Positions 1 to 5,521 of a DNA stretch of 11,862 bases are shown here, in pieces. This DNA comes from Bacillota bacterium (GTDB lineage: Bacteria; Bacillota; Bacilli; Bacillales; Cytobacillaceae), in NCBI GenBank assembly GCA_023389895.1, contig JAEWDX010000335.1, positions 1-11,862 of the forward strand. Direction: 5' to 3'. The position numbers were made by a program, and so were the translations under genes. The first letter of the stretch is position 1. Every line of letters starts with the position of its first letter. The notes beneath the pieces were generated by a model that did no database searches, was not told where the DNA came from, and saw nothing but the letters and a program-made list of their open reading frames with translations.

Positions 1-267
1 GTATTGAATATTACTAATTCCCTCTTGAACAGCCCTCTCTTTCAGCAAATCTAGCATTTTCGGCTCAATGTCTACTGCATAAACCGTTTCGTTTGTTGCT
101 TTCGCGAAAGGTAAAGTGAAAAATCCATTCCCCGCACCGAAATCTGCCACTGTGTCTGTATCTTGAATATTCAAAAGCAACATAGCTTTTTCTAAATCAA
201 TTAATTCTCTTCTATTTGGAGCAAGTAATTTTTCTGCCTTTTCATGATTAAAGCGATGTCCAGCCAA
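1..267 (-). CDS. Class I SAM-dependent methyltransferase (partial, C-terminus beyond window)
   Basis: This frame is open from a TTG codon at 267 to the window edge and gives 89 residues, so the gene lacks its 3' part here. I chose the TTG because a GGAGTG ribosome binding site lies 6 bases upstream; the nearby ATG at 281 is out of frame. The protein begins AGHRFNHEKAEKLL and contains DFGAGNGFF at about residues 45-53, the glycine-rich SAM-binding motif I, followed by an acidic strand end (VDIEP) typical of motif II in Rossmann-fold methyltransferases. The substrate cannot be told from this part. It is on the same strand as the sulfur island but 285 bases downstream of tauE, with a TATAAT-like -10 (293-298) before it, so it is probably a separate unit. 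Confidence 0.8.
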   Translation of the reverse strand, partial: MAGHRFNHEKAEKLLAPNRRELIDLEKAMLLLNIQDTDTVADFGAGNGFFTLPFAKATNETVYAVDIEPKMLDLLKERAVQEGISNIQY

Positions 268-552
268 AACGAACACTCCATTTCTTTACATTATTATAGG
301 ACGGAGAGGCAGGTCCCTTATCCCCGCTTAATATTGATCTTATTTAAAAAATTGTACAACTATATAAATGACTCCTACCAGGAGCCAGACGTAAACCGCA
401 GGTCATATTGGAGGAAGTGAAAATTTCCTCTTCTCACCTTTAGTCGTTTTACGCTGAATGCCTCAAGTTCCTGTGCTGCAATCATCCATCCGCTTCTTTT
501 CCATCAGAACACCACCTTACATATTTAGAATCGCCAGTGTTTTATTAACCTT
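268..552. other. Intergenic stretch between tauE and the methyltransferase
   Basis: No convincing gene lies here. On the minus strand there is a possible -10 (TATAAT, 298-293) for the methyltransferase. There is a weak interrupted hairpin at 370-386 (GACTCC / GGAGCC, one mismatch), a 6-bp stem GAGGAA/TTCCTC near 410-430, and a 13-codon ORF at 463-504 that has a good ribosome binding site. The remainder has no structure I recognise. It may be a decayed repeat, but I cannot show that. Confidence 0.4.
463..504 (-). CDS. Possible 13-residue small ORF downstream of tauE
   Basis: An ATG at 504 is preceded by AAGGTGG (518-512) at an ideal spacing of 7 bases. It opens a 13-codon frame, MEKKRMDDCSTGT, ending in TGA at 463-465. 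It lies 48 bases after the tauE stop on the same strand. The ribosome binding site is the only support. An overlapping frame starting at 485 is also open for about 36 codons, so neither can be called real. No known peptide family is recognised. Confidence 0.15.
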   Translation of the reverse strand: MEKKRMDDCSTGT

Positions 553-1329
553 TTATAGAATATCCATCCAAATTTTTACCGCAGTAGCTGCAATTAGCAG
601 CGCAAGAATCACTTGTAAAATTTTTGTGTTTACTTTTTTTCCAGCCATTGCACCTAATGGAGAAGCGATTAAACTAGCTACAACCATTATCGCTGCTGGA
701 CCGTAATCAACTTGACCTGTCGTTAGCTTTCCAACTGTTGCACCAATCGAAGAGATAAACGTAATCGCTAATGATGAAGCAATCGTCATTCGTGTAGGAA
801 TTTTCAATACAACAAGCATAATTGGCACGAGTAAAAATGCACCTGCTGCCCCTACGATACCTGAACCGATTCCGACGATTAGCGCCAATACAGCGGCAAG
901 CCATTTATTGAATTTCACTTGATCGAATGGAATATCATCGATCCCCTTCTTCGGAATAAACATCATCACTGCAGCAATCAATGCTAATATTCCATAGATT
1001 ATGTTAATACCGCTCTCTGGCATTAACTTTGAACCAAAACCACCAATTAAGCTACCAAATAAAATACTAATACCCATATATGCGATTAACGTCTTATTTA
1101 AATAACCATCTTTCCGATATGCCCATACACCACCAATTGTAGCAAAAAATACTTGGACAGCGCTAATTCCTGATACTTCGTGAGCCGTAAAAGCAGCCAT
1201 TCCAAGCAACGGCGGGATGTATAATAGCATCGGATATTTAATAATCGAACCGCCAATTCCGAGCATCCCAGATATATACGAACCAATAAAACCAATTAAA
1301 AAGATGGTAATAATAAATGTAATGTCCAT
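553..1329 (-). CDS. yrkJ: TauE/SafE-family sulfite/organosulfonate exporter (YrkJ-like)
   Basis: This is a 258-residue, very hydrophobic integral membrane protein with about eight predicted helices in two homologous halves. The halves are recognisable from the paired glycine-rich motifs GMLGIGG (21-27) and GIGSGIVGAAG (153-163), and a charged loop (about 126-142) separates them. Length and pattern fit the TauE/SafE (DUF81) family, whose members export sulfite, sulfoacetate or related anions; TauE is part of the Staphylococcus aureus cst locus. The likely role is removal of sulfite made by the persulfide dioxygenase encoded upstream. The GTGTAAATA leader is preceded by AAGGGG, a slightly distant ribosome binding site. 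It lies 110 bases after the tusA gene and a terminator-like hairpin sits in the gap, so its expression may be lower than that of the genes before it. The substrate is inferred from context. Confidence 0.88.
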   Translation of the reverse strand: MDITFIITIFLIGFIGSYISGMLGIGGSIIKYPMLLYIPPLLGMAAFTAHEVSGISAVQVFFATIGGVWAYRKDGYLNKTLIAYMGISILFGSLIGGFGSKLMPESGINIIYGILALIAAVMMFIPKKGIDDIPFDQVKFNKWLAAVLALIVGIGSGIVGAAGAFLLVPIMLVVLKIPTRMTIASSLAITFISSIGATVGKLTTGQVDYGPAAIMVVASLIASPLGAMAGKKVNTKILQVILALLIAATAVKIWMDIL

Positions 1330-1407
1330 TATTTACACTTCCCCTTATATTCGTCTAAAAAGATGGACAAGAATATTGTTCCTTAACGATTGGAACTTCC
1401 TCTTTAG

Positions 1408-1433
1408 AAAAGGGAACCTTATGGCTCCCTTTT
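1408..1433 (-). terminator. Terminator-like hairpin (possible attenuator) between tusA and tauE
   Basis: Directly after the tusA stop, the minus strand can form an 11-bp stem, AAAAGGGAGCC / GGTTCCCTTTT, with an ATAA loop. It carries A's on the 5' side and T's on the 3' side. The one non-Watson-Crick pair is G-U in minus-strand RNA but A-C on the plus strand, which suggests it acts on the minus-strand transcript. A second 5-bp stem (1378-1382 with 1392-1396) follows before tauE. Confidence 0.6.
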
Positions 1434-1439
1434 CAATCA

Positions 1440-1670
1440 TTATTTTCCTTTTTGAATCCAAAACTTCAATATTCCATTTTCTTCTTCGTGCTTTAATAAT
1501 TCATGCCCACCCGATCTTGCCCATGCGGTTAAGTCTTTAATAGAGCCTTTATCTGTTGTATGAATTTCTATAACTTGACCTACTGCTAACTCGTTCATTG
1601 CTTTTTTTGTTCTCACAATTGGCATCGGGCATGATAAGCCTTTTGCATCTACAAGCTTTACTGATTCCAT
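1440..1670 (-). CDS. yrkI: TusA-family sulfur carrier protein (YrkI-like)
   Basis: This is a 76-residue protein with the TusA hallmark DAKGLSCPMPIVRTKKAM. Cys14 of the C-P-x-P motif is the persulfide-carrying residue and starts helix 1. The length equals a stand-alone TusA. TusA proteins accept sulfane sulfur from rhodaneses or desulfurases and hand it on in the cytoplasm. The gene follows the rhodanese-dioxygenase gene by 36 bases, with a GGAGGT ribosome binding site 10 bases before the ATG, so the two are co-transcribed. A TusA next to a persulfide dioxygenase probably feeds or drains persulfide sulfur for that enzyme. The sequence is very close to the TusA half of the fusion at 3684-4262 (shared AKGLSCPMPIV, TDKGS, AWA), suggesting duplication within the island. 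Confidence 0.92.
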   Translation of the reverse strand: MESVKLVDAKGLSCPMPIVRTKKAMNELAVGQVIEIHTTDKGSIKDLTAWARSGGHELLKHEEENGILKFWIQKGK

Positions 1671-1706
1671 TTTTCTAAAAACCTCCGAATTGTTTTTCCT
1701 TTTTAA

Positions 1707-2834
1707 TTAACGTACAGCACAGCGATTTGGGCCGATTTCCATTTCTCGTTGTTCTTCTTCATTAGGTGTAATTTTCCCCATATTTGTTTTGCGAATTTCT
1801 TGATAGGCATTTGGCTGAGGAGGTAAGTTCTCCGTTACTAGTTTTCTAAATTCATTTTCATCCTCAATGTTTAAACCATGGTTTTCTGCAAAAAGTTCAC
1901 CTAATTGCTTACCTACACTTCCGTCCTCATTTAATTCCTCCATAATCATGAAGTGGGCAGGAAGGACGATTAGCTCCTCAGATAAATCTTTGTAGCGTTT
2001 ATATAGAGATTCTCTTAAATCACTAACCCAATCATCCGCAAGCCCTGCAAGGTCCGGTCTTCCAATTGAATCGATAAATAAAATATCACCTGAAAGTAAA
2101 TATTTTTCATCGACTACAAATGAAGTGGAACCGATCGTATGACCAGGTGTATATAAAGCGTGAATATGAATGGCTGTGTTGCCAATTGTGACGTTATTAC
2201 CGCCTTCTAGCGGCTCATACTTAAATGTCACTTCCGTTGCATCCTTCGGTGGTAGCCAATAAGTTGCATTTGTTTTTTCAGCAATTTTACGTCCACCAGA
2301 GATGTGGTCTGCATGAAGATGCGTATCGAATACATGTGTGATTTTCGCACCTTTATTTTCAGCAAAGTTCAAAAAAACATCTGTCATTCTTGTTGCATCA
2401 ATAATTGCTGCTTCACCATTTGATACGACCATATAAGATAAACAGCCTTTTCCAATCCGAACAAACTGATAAATTTCTCCGCCAGCTTTTAAATCCCCTA
2501 CCTTGACAGGCTCTAAATGCTCACTCCACGTTTTCATTCCGCCTTCTAAATACGAAACGTTTAAGCCTACCTCTGAAAGCATTTCTGCTATATAGAGCGA
2601 AGAACCTTCTTTCGCACATACAACTAATATATCTTTATTCTTTGGCAGCTTACCGAGAATTTCATCTACTCCATCAAGTAATTCAAAGTATGGTATATTC
2701 AAATCTTCGAAGTTTTCCCCTTCGATTTTCCAATCAGCAAAATCCTCTTCATTGCGAACATCTAGAATAAAGAGATCTTCTTTCTGAACGACTTTTTTCG
2801 TCACTTCTCCCGCAGTCATTACATTTACAGTCAT
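1707..2834 (-). CDS. yrkH: Rhodanese-persulfide dioxygenase fusion (YrkH-like, metallo-beta-lactamase fold)
   Basis: The protein joins an N-terminal rhodanese domain to a metallo-beta-lactamase domain of the ETHE1/persulfide dioxygenase type. Numbered from the upstream ATG at 2852, the rhodanese spans about 12-115 with active Cys79 (loop CAKEGS). The second domain holds THLHADH at 177-183, TPGHT with His238, GD with Asp256 and PAH with His300. His178, His238 and Asp256 correspond to the mononuclear Fe(II) ligands of ETHE1-like enzymes, which oxidise glutathione, CoA or protein persulfide to sulfite. A Cys sits near the C-terminus (NRCAVR). I start it at the ATG at 2834 (375 residues), because GGGGGT lies 10 bases upstream, while the ATG at 2852 has no ribosome binding site and falls inside a predicted operator. 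The organisation recalls S. aureus CstB with the domains in a different order. The enzyme is probably cytoplasmic. Confidence 0.9.
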   Translation of the reverse strand: MTVNVMTAGEVTKKVVQKEDLFILDVRNEEDFADWKIEGENFEDLNIPYFELLDGVDEILGKLPKNKDILVVCAKEGSSLYIAEMLSEVGLNVSYLEGGMKTWSEHLEPVKVGDLKAGGEIYQFVRIGKGCLSYMVVSNGEAAIIDATRMTDVFLNFAENKGAKITHVFDTHLHADHISGGRKIAEKTNATYWLPPKDATEVTFKYEPLEGGNNVTIGNTAIHIHALYTPGHTIGSTSFVVDEKYLLSGDILFIDSIGRPDLAGLADDWVSDLRESLYKRYKDLSEELIVLPAHFMIMEELNEDGSVGKQLGELFAENHGLNIEDENEFRKLVTENLPPQPNAYQEIRKTNMGKITPNEEEQREMEIGPNRCAVR

Positions 2835-2842
2835 TTTTCTAC

Positions 2843-2858
2843 ATACCCCCATTGGTAT
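2843..2858 (-). promoter_or_regulatory. Predicted CstR operator before yrkH
   Basis: ATACCCCCATTGGTAT is a 16-bp imperfect dyad (ATACC/GGTAT arms) of the CsoR/CstR operator type, placed just before the yrkH ribosome binding site. It matches sites at 4278, 5011 and 5961. A weak promoter (TTACCA, 17 bases, TATAAC) may lie about 30 bases further upstream. The site suggests that yrkH-yrkI has its own CstR-controlled start. Confidence 0.6.
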
Positions 2859-2925
2859 TATTTTTTATAAAAAAAATTAGCTTTCGATTTAGTTATAGTT
2901 CCTATATTTATTAATGGTAATATGT

Positions 2926-2944
2926 GCCTGTCAAATTGACAGGC
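2926..2944 (-). terminator. Perfect 8-bp hairpin just after the dsrE stop
   Basis: GCCTGTCA and TGACAGGC form a perfect 8-bp stem with a 3-base loop, 7 bases after the stop of the DsrE gene. No T-run follows on the minus strand, so it is not a standard intrinsic terminator. It could protect the 3' end of the upstream message or separate it from the yrkH unit. Confidence 0.35.
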
Positions 2945-2951
2945 GCTCACC

Positions 2952-3347
2952 CTAGAATGTTAAGGTTACATCTGCATCTTGTGCAAATTCTAAAAATGTT
3001 ACCGCTCCGCCTACTTCAATGCCATCAACAAGTGCTTCTTTTTCTAACCCCATAACATCCATTGTCATTTGGCAGCCAATAAATTTAACACCCATCTCCT
3101 GTGCCATTTCAACCATTTCAGGAATTGCAGGTACATTTGCCTTCGCAAAGCCTTCTGCAAAATGTTCTTTTCCTTCCGGCATTGGCAATTGTTTATTTGC
3201 CTCCTTATGAATTAAATTTAAGCCTTCAAATGTAAAGAAGACTGCTACCTCTAGATCAGTTGCTGCCGCTGCAGTTGCAATATTAAACACCTTATACGCA
3301 TCAAATAGTCCACCATTACTTGCAATAATCGCTACTTTTTTATTCAT
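2952..3347 (-). CDS. DsrE/DsrF-like (DsrE2) sulfur-relay protein
   Basis: This 131-residue protein opens with KKVAIIASNGGLFDAYKVF, a Rossmann-like beta-alpha start typical of the DsrE/DsrF/DrsH superfamily. It contains GCQMTMDVMG, the signature around the conserved Cys of the DsrE2-type branch. Cys92 is its only cysteine and is the expected site for carrying a persulfide. Family members bind and pass sulfane sulfur together with TusA and rhodaneses in the cytoplasm. The GGGAGG ribosome binding site, 7 bases before the ATG, is strong. The gene follows the glutaredoxin gene by 71 bases and is the last of the first transcription unit. The B. subtilis counterpart is probably yrkE, which in that genome lies before yrkF instead of after it. 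No membrane segment is visible, unlike some longer DsrE2 proteins. Confidence 0.88.
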   Translation of the reverse strand: MNKKVAIIASNGGLFDAYKVFNIATAAAATDLEVAVFFTFEGLNLIHKEANKQLPMPEGKEHFAEGFAKANVPAIPEMVEMAQEMGVKFIGCQMTMDVMGLEKEALVDGIEVGGAVTFLEFAQDADVTLTF

Positions 3348-3380
3348 AATAATTCCTCCCGTTTTCTTTGTTTTATTAAT

Positions 3381-3408
3381 GCGGCTTAAGGTCTATGAAC
3401 AGAGCCGC
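3381..3408 (-). repeat. Hairpin in the glutaredoxin-dsrE gap, possible dispersed palindromic element
   Basis: GCGGCT and AGCCGC pair across a 16-base loop. The flanking AGCGGAGGCGG sequence is GC-rich compared with its surroundings and resembles small dispersed elements I remember from Bacillaceae intergenic regions. No second copy is seen in the window, so the repeat assignment rests on memory only. Confidence 0.25.
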
Positions 3409-3418
3409 CTCCGCTTTT

Positions 3419-3652
3419 CTAGTTTTGTAGAGCTTTCAATATATTTTCTGGATCATAGCCAACTACCCATTGACCATTCACTTCGGCTTGTGGTACGCCC
3501 ATTTGTCCTGTTTTACTAATAAGCTTTTGTACAGTTTCTGGATGTGCTTCCACATTCACATCTCGAAAAGGAATATTTTGTTCCACAAGAAAATTTTTCA
3601 ACATAACACAGTACGGACATCTTGTTGTTGAATAAACAGTAACTGAATTCAT
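3419..3652 (-). CDS. Glutaredoxin-family protein (CPYC, NrdH-like)
   Basis: This is a 77-residue thioredoxin-fold protein with the dithiol active site CPYC at 12-15, the cis-proline segment GVPQ (Pro54), and a GYDPENI segment near the C-terminus like the GxxxxxL region of glutaredoxins. The length is that of small NrdH/Grx-like proteins. It would reduce disulfides or persulfides in the cytoplasm. Bacillaceae lack glutathione, so electrons probably come from thioredoxin reductase or bacillithiol/CoA systems; this is inference. The position inside the sulfurtransferase operon, 31 bases after yrkF, points to releasing sulfide from protein persulfides or resetting over-sulfurated cysteines rather than to ribonucleotide reduction. 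A GAGGTG ribosome binding site lies 8 bases before the ATG. Confidence 0.88.
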   Translation of the reverse strand: MNSVTVYSTTRCPYCVMLKNFLVEQNIPFRDVNVEAHPETVQKLISKTGQMGVPQAEVNGQWVVGYDPENILKALQN

Positions 3653-3683
3653 TTTCTACACACCTCTTTTATATAATCAAAAC

Positions 3684-4262
3684 TCATTTTGATGTATTTG
3701 TTGTAGCTCCAGACCATTCACTCATGCCAGGAATAACATTTACAACTTTCCCAAATCCTTTTTCTTTGAGCTTTTGTGCTGCTAAATCACTGCGATTCCC
3801 CGTGCGGCAAACGATAAATATTTCAGCTTCCTTGTCTATTTCATGCAAACGCTCATCCAATTCACCTAATGGGATAGAAATTGAGTTCGGAATATGATTA
3901 AAAATATATTCCGCTGCTTCTCTTACATCTAGAACGACAATGTTTTCTTGAACAGTTAGCTTTTGTTCAAGTTCCTCATTCGATACAACATATGGATGTT
4001 TCCTTTCAATTAGCTCTTCACCAGATGACTTTCTTAAATAGTGTTTTAAAGTATTTCCATCCTCAAGTGTACCTATATATTGATGACCAGAGTTTTTTGC
4101 CCATGCCTGAATATCTGCCTTTGAGCCTTTATCTGTGGCCTGAACTTCCAATACTTGACCGGCCTCTAAAGTCATAATCGCCTTCTTCGTCTTCACAATG
4201 GGCATTGGACAAGAAAGCCCTTTTGCGTCTACTACTAAATCTGTTCTTAGTTGTTCCACCAT
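3684..4262 (-). CDS. yrkF: TusA-rhodanese two-domain sulfurtransferase (YrkF-like)
   Basis: The 192 residues contain two sulfur-transfer domains. An N-terminal TusA domain (about 8-78) has the CPMP motif with Cys18, and a C-terminal rhodanese domain (about 90-188) has Cys152 in the loop CRTGNRS and the entry motif LDVRE at 111-115. The arrangement and length match B. subtilis YrkF, and S. aureus CstA contains a similar TusA plus rhodanese core. Sulfur probably moves between the two cysteines and on to partner proteins. The ribosome binding site AGGAGG is only 4 bases before the ATG, so the GTG second codon, 7 bases away, may be the true start. A predicted CstR operator lies just upstream. The gene is followed closely by the glutaredoxin gene. 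Confidence 0.93.
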   Translation of the reverse strand: MVEQLRTDLVVDAKGLSCPMPIVKTKKAIMTLEAGQVLEVQATDKGSKADIQAWAKNSGHQYIGTLEDGNTLKHYLRKSSGEELIERKHPYVVSNEELEQKLTVQENIVVLDVREAAEYIFNHIPNSISIPLGELDERLHEIDKEAEIFIVCRTGNRSDLAAQKLKEKGFGKVVNVIPGMSEWSGATTNTSK

Positions 4263-4277
4263 TTAGCCTCCTGCAGA

Positions 4278-4293
4278 TTACCCAATAGGGTAT
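4278..4293 (-). promoter_or_regulatory. Predicted CstR operator before yrkF
   Basis: TTACCCAATAGGGTAT carries a perfect TACCC-N4-GGGTA dyad in the 49-base gap between the rhodanese gene and yrkF, immediately before the yrkF ribosome binding site. Only a poor promoter (TATACC with no clear -35) can be seen overlapping it. It could give an internal repressible start or act as a roadblock. Confidence 0.6.
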
Positions 4294-4311
4294 AAATGTT
4301 ATTAAAAAAAA

Positions 4312-4608
4312 TCACTCTACTTCTCCATCCCACACAAGCATTCCACCAGCCATATTCGTGACGTTGTAGCCATAGCTATCTAGAAAGTAACAAGCATGAC
4401 CACTTCTTGCACCTGAACGGCAAACAATAATGTATTCCTTTGATTTGTCTAATTCATGCATTCTCGCTTCTAATAATCCTAATGGGATATTGATTGCCCC
4501 AGGGATTTTTCCTTCTCTGACTTCATCTACTTCACGAACATCAATAATGTTTAAAGACTTTCCTGCTGTTAATAAATCATTTACATCATTCGCATATAAT
4601 TGATTCAT
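4312..4608 (-). CDS. Single-domain rhodanese
   Basis: This 98-residue single rhodanese domain has the N-terminal motif IIDVRE (21-26), the structural segment KIPGAINIPLG (34-44), and catalytic Cys63 in the active loop CRSGARS, with a C-terminal GGMLVWDG. All hallmark elements are present and the length is complete, so it should be an active cytoplasmic sulfurtransferase that moves sulfane sulfur to thiol acceptors. It lies 14 bases after the membrane-anchored rhodanese gene, whose end overlaps its ribosome binding region (AAGGAG, 10 bases before the ATG), so the two are translated from one message. The six-residue active loop is the GlpE/PspE-like type rather than the shorter Cdc25 type. Confidence 0.93.
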   Translation of the reverse strand: MNQLYANDVNDLLTAGKSLNIIDVREVDEVREGKIPGAINIPLGLLEARMHELDKSKEYIIVCRSGARSGHACYFLDSYGYNVTNMAGGMLVWDGEVE

Positions 4609-4622
4609 TTCCCCACGTCTCC

Positions 4623-4982
4623 TTATCTCCAGGCACTTACCCCGCCTTTTACATTTGTAATGTTTGAAAATCCTAATTTCTTCAATACTTTACAGCCTTG
4701 TTGACTTCGCATCCCGCTTTGGCAAATAACGACGATTTCCTTGTCTCTTTCAAATTGATTTGCTTTTTGAGAAAGCTGATTGAGAGGAATGTTTTTAAAC
4801 CCTCTTATATGATTATTTTTAAATTCCCCAGGTGTGCGTACATCTATAAATTTTTTCGTTTTATCTTGCAATTCATTCTTCAGCTCGGCTGTAGATATAT
4901 GTTTAATCCCCTTTGTTGGTACAAACCGTTTTATAATAAAAAGTATTAGTAGCACTAAGATGAGATAATTTATATACTGCAC
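4623..4982 (-). CDS. Membrane-anchored rhodanese
   Basis: The 119 residues start with a hydrophobic helix (about 4-17) followed by KRFVPTKG, then one rhodanese domain (about 28-119) with FIDVRTPGEF (45-54) and Cys87 in the loop CQSGMRS. The short N-terminus and the basic residues after the helix suggest a single-pass anchor with the catalytic domain in the cytoplasm. It begins at GTG (4982), chosen because GAGGGGG lies 8 bases upstream. It is the first gene of a long unit starting from the strong predicted promoter at 5028-5056. It would accept sulfur at the membrane, for example from an incoming polysulfide or a quinone-linked sulfide oxidase encoded elsewhere; this is inference. It shares its architecture with the Cys-less protein at 5522-5872. 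Confidence 0.9.
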   Translation of the reverse strand: MQYINYLILVLLILFIIKRFVPTKGIKHISTAELKNELQDKTKKFIDVRTPGEFKNNHIRGFKNIPLNQLSQKANQFERDKEIVVICQSGMRSQQGCKVLKKLGFSNITNVKGGVSAWR

Positions 4983-5010
4983 TTATATAACCCCCTCTTC
5001 TTTTTCATCG

Positions 5011-5026
5011 TTACCCCTATGGGTAT
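5011..5026 (-). promoter_or_regulatory. Predicted CstR operator at the main operon promoter
   Basis: TTACCCCTATGGGTAT (minus strand ATACCCATAGGGGTAA) is a close match to CsoR/CstR-type operators. It starts 2 bases after the predicted -10 and covers the expected transcription start, the arrangement expected for direct repression. Confidence 0.7.
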
Positions 5027-5027
5027 A

Positions 5028-5056
5028 ATGTTAATCAATTTCAAAATCGATGTCAA
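5028..5056 (-). promoter_or_regulatory. Sigma-A-type promoter of the main sulfurtransferase operon
   Basis: On the minus strand a perfect TTGACA (5056-5051) is separated by 17 bases from TAACAT (5033-5028), a 4 of 6 match to the -10 box. The predicted start near 5021 lies inside the operator. It would drive the genes from 4982 leftward. Confidence 0.6.
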
Positions 5057-5164
5057 CTCTTTTTTATTTTCTCCCGTAGAGTGGCGAAAGCTTCGGCAGC
5101 AATATATCGCCTAAGTCAAAAGTGGAATTTGAAATACGTAATTTTGTCTATGTTTCATAATGAC

Positions 5165-5183
5165 AAGCTGCCTCAGCTTTTTT
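5165..5183 (+). terminator. Intrinsic terminator-like hairpin reading on the plus strand, antisense side of cstR
   Basis: AAGCTG-CCT-CAGCTT, a 6-bp stem with a tight loop, runs straight into six T's on the plus strand. It ends 1 base from the cstR stop codon. On the minus strand the same stem is preceded by A's and has no T-run, so as a cstR terminator it would be weak. Confidence 0.4.
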
Positions 5184-5184
5184 A

Positions 5185-5448
5185 TTAACGACTTTTAACT
5201 AATAAGTTTACTGCCTCTCTTACTAATTCTTCTGTAGTTTTTTCGCCGTTTTCCTCTGCTAGTTTCACACATGAAACTAAATTCGCACTAACGATAACCC
5301 CAATTGTTCGATCAATAGCTGTTCTTGCAGCGGAAAGCTGAGTAATAACATCCTTACAGTCCTGATCTTCTTCCATCATTCGTAAAATTCCGCGTAGCTG
5401 ACCTTCAATGCGCTTTACTCTATTCTTAATTTGATCATTGTAATCCAT
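5185..5448 (-). CDS. cstR: CstR-type persulfide-sensing repressor (CsoR/DUF156 family)
   Basis: The 87-residue all-helical protein has the CsoR/RcnR family pattern: KNRVKRIEGQLRGI at the start of helix 1, and two conserved cysteines, Cys31 (QDCKD) and Cys60 (LVSCVK). Copper-sensing CsoR proteins have a His four residues before the second Cys; here that residue is Asn56, so copper binding is not expected. Cys31 and Cys60 match the numbering in S. aureus CstR, where di- to tetrasulfide bridges between subunits release DNA. It therefore probably represses the island until persulfide or polysulfide accumulates. It follows the Cys-less rhodanese gene by 73 bases with a strong AAGGAGG ribosome binding site and is probably autoregulated through the operator at 5961-5976. 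The B. subtilis counterpart by position would be yrkD. Confidence 0.9.
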   Translation of the reverse strand: MDYNDQIKNRVKRIEGQLRGILRMMEEDQDCKDVITQLSAARTAIDRTIGVIVSANLVSCVKLAEENGEKTTEELVREAVNLLVKSR

Positions 5449-5521
5449 TATGTTTCCTCCTTAATATTGAATCATTTTTTCAAGCAATTGCTTTATCGAT
5501 ACTCGGAAACTAATTACCATT

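Noticed and set aside
1707..2834. Beta-lactamase or glyoxalase II
   Set aside because: The metallo-beta-lactamase fold is fused to a rhodanese, and the His/Asp pattern and gene context fit the ETHE1-like persulfide dioxygenase.
3381..3408. Intrinsic terminator between the glutaredoxin and dsrE genes
   Set aside because: The loop is long and no T-run follows on the transcribed strand.
5185..5448. Copper-sensing CsoR
   Set aside because: The residue that should be the His copper ligand is Asn56, and no copper ATPase or copZ gene is present; the Cys31/Cys60 pair and sulfur neighbours fit CstR.
5482..5493. Perfect 12-bp palindrome AAGCAATTGCTT before cstR
   Set aside because: It has no loop or T-run and does not match the operator motif; short AT-rich palindromes of this kind are expected by chance.
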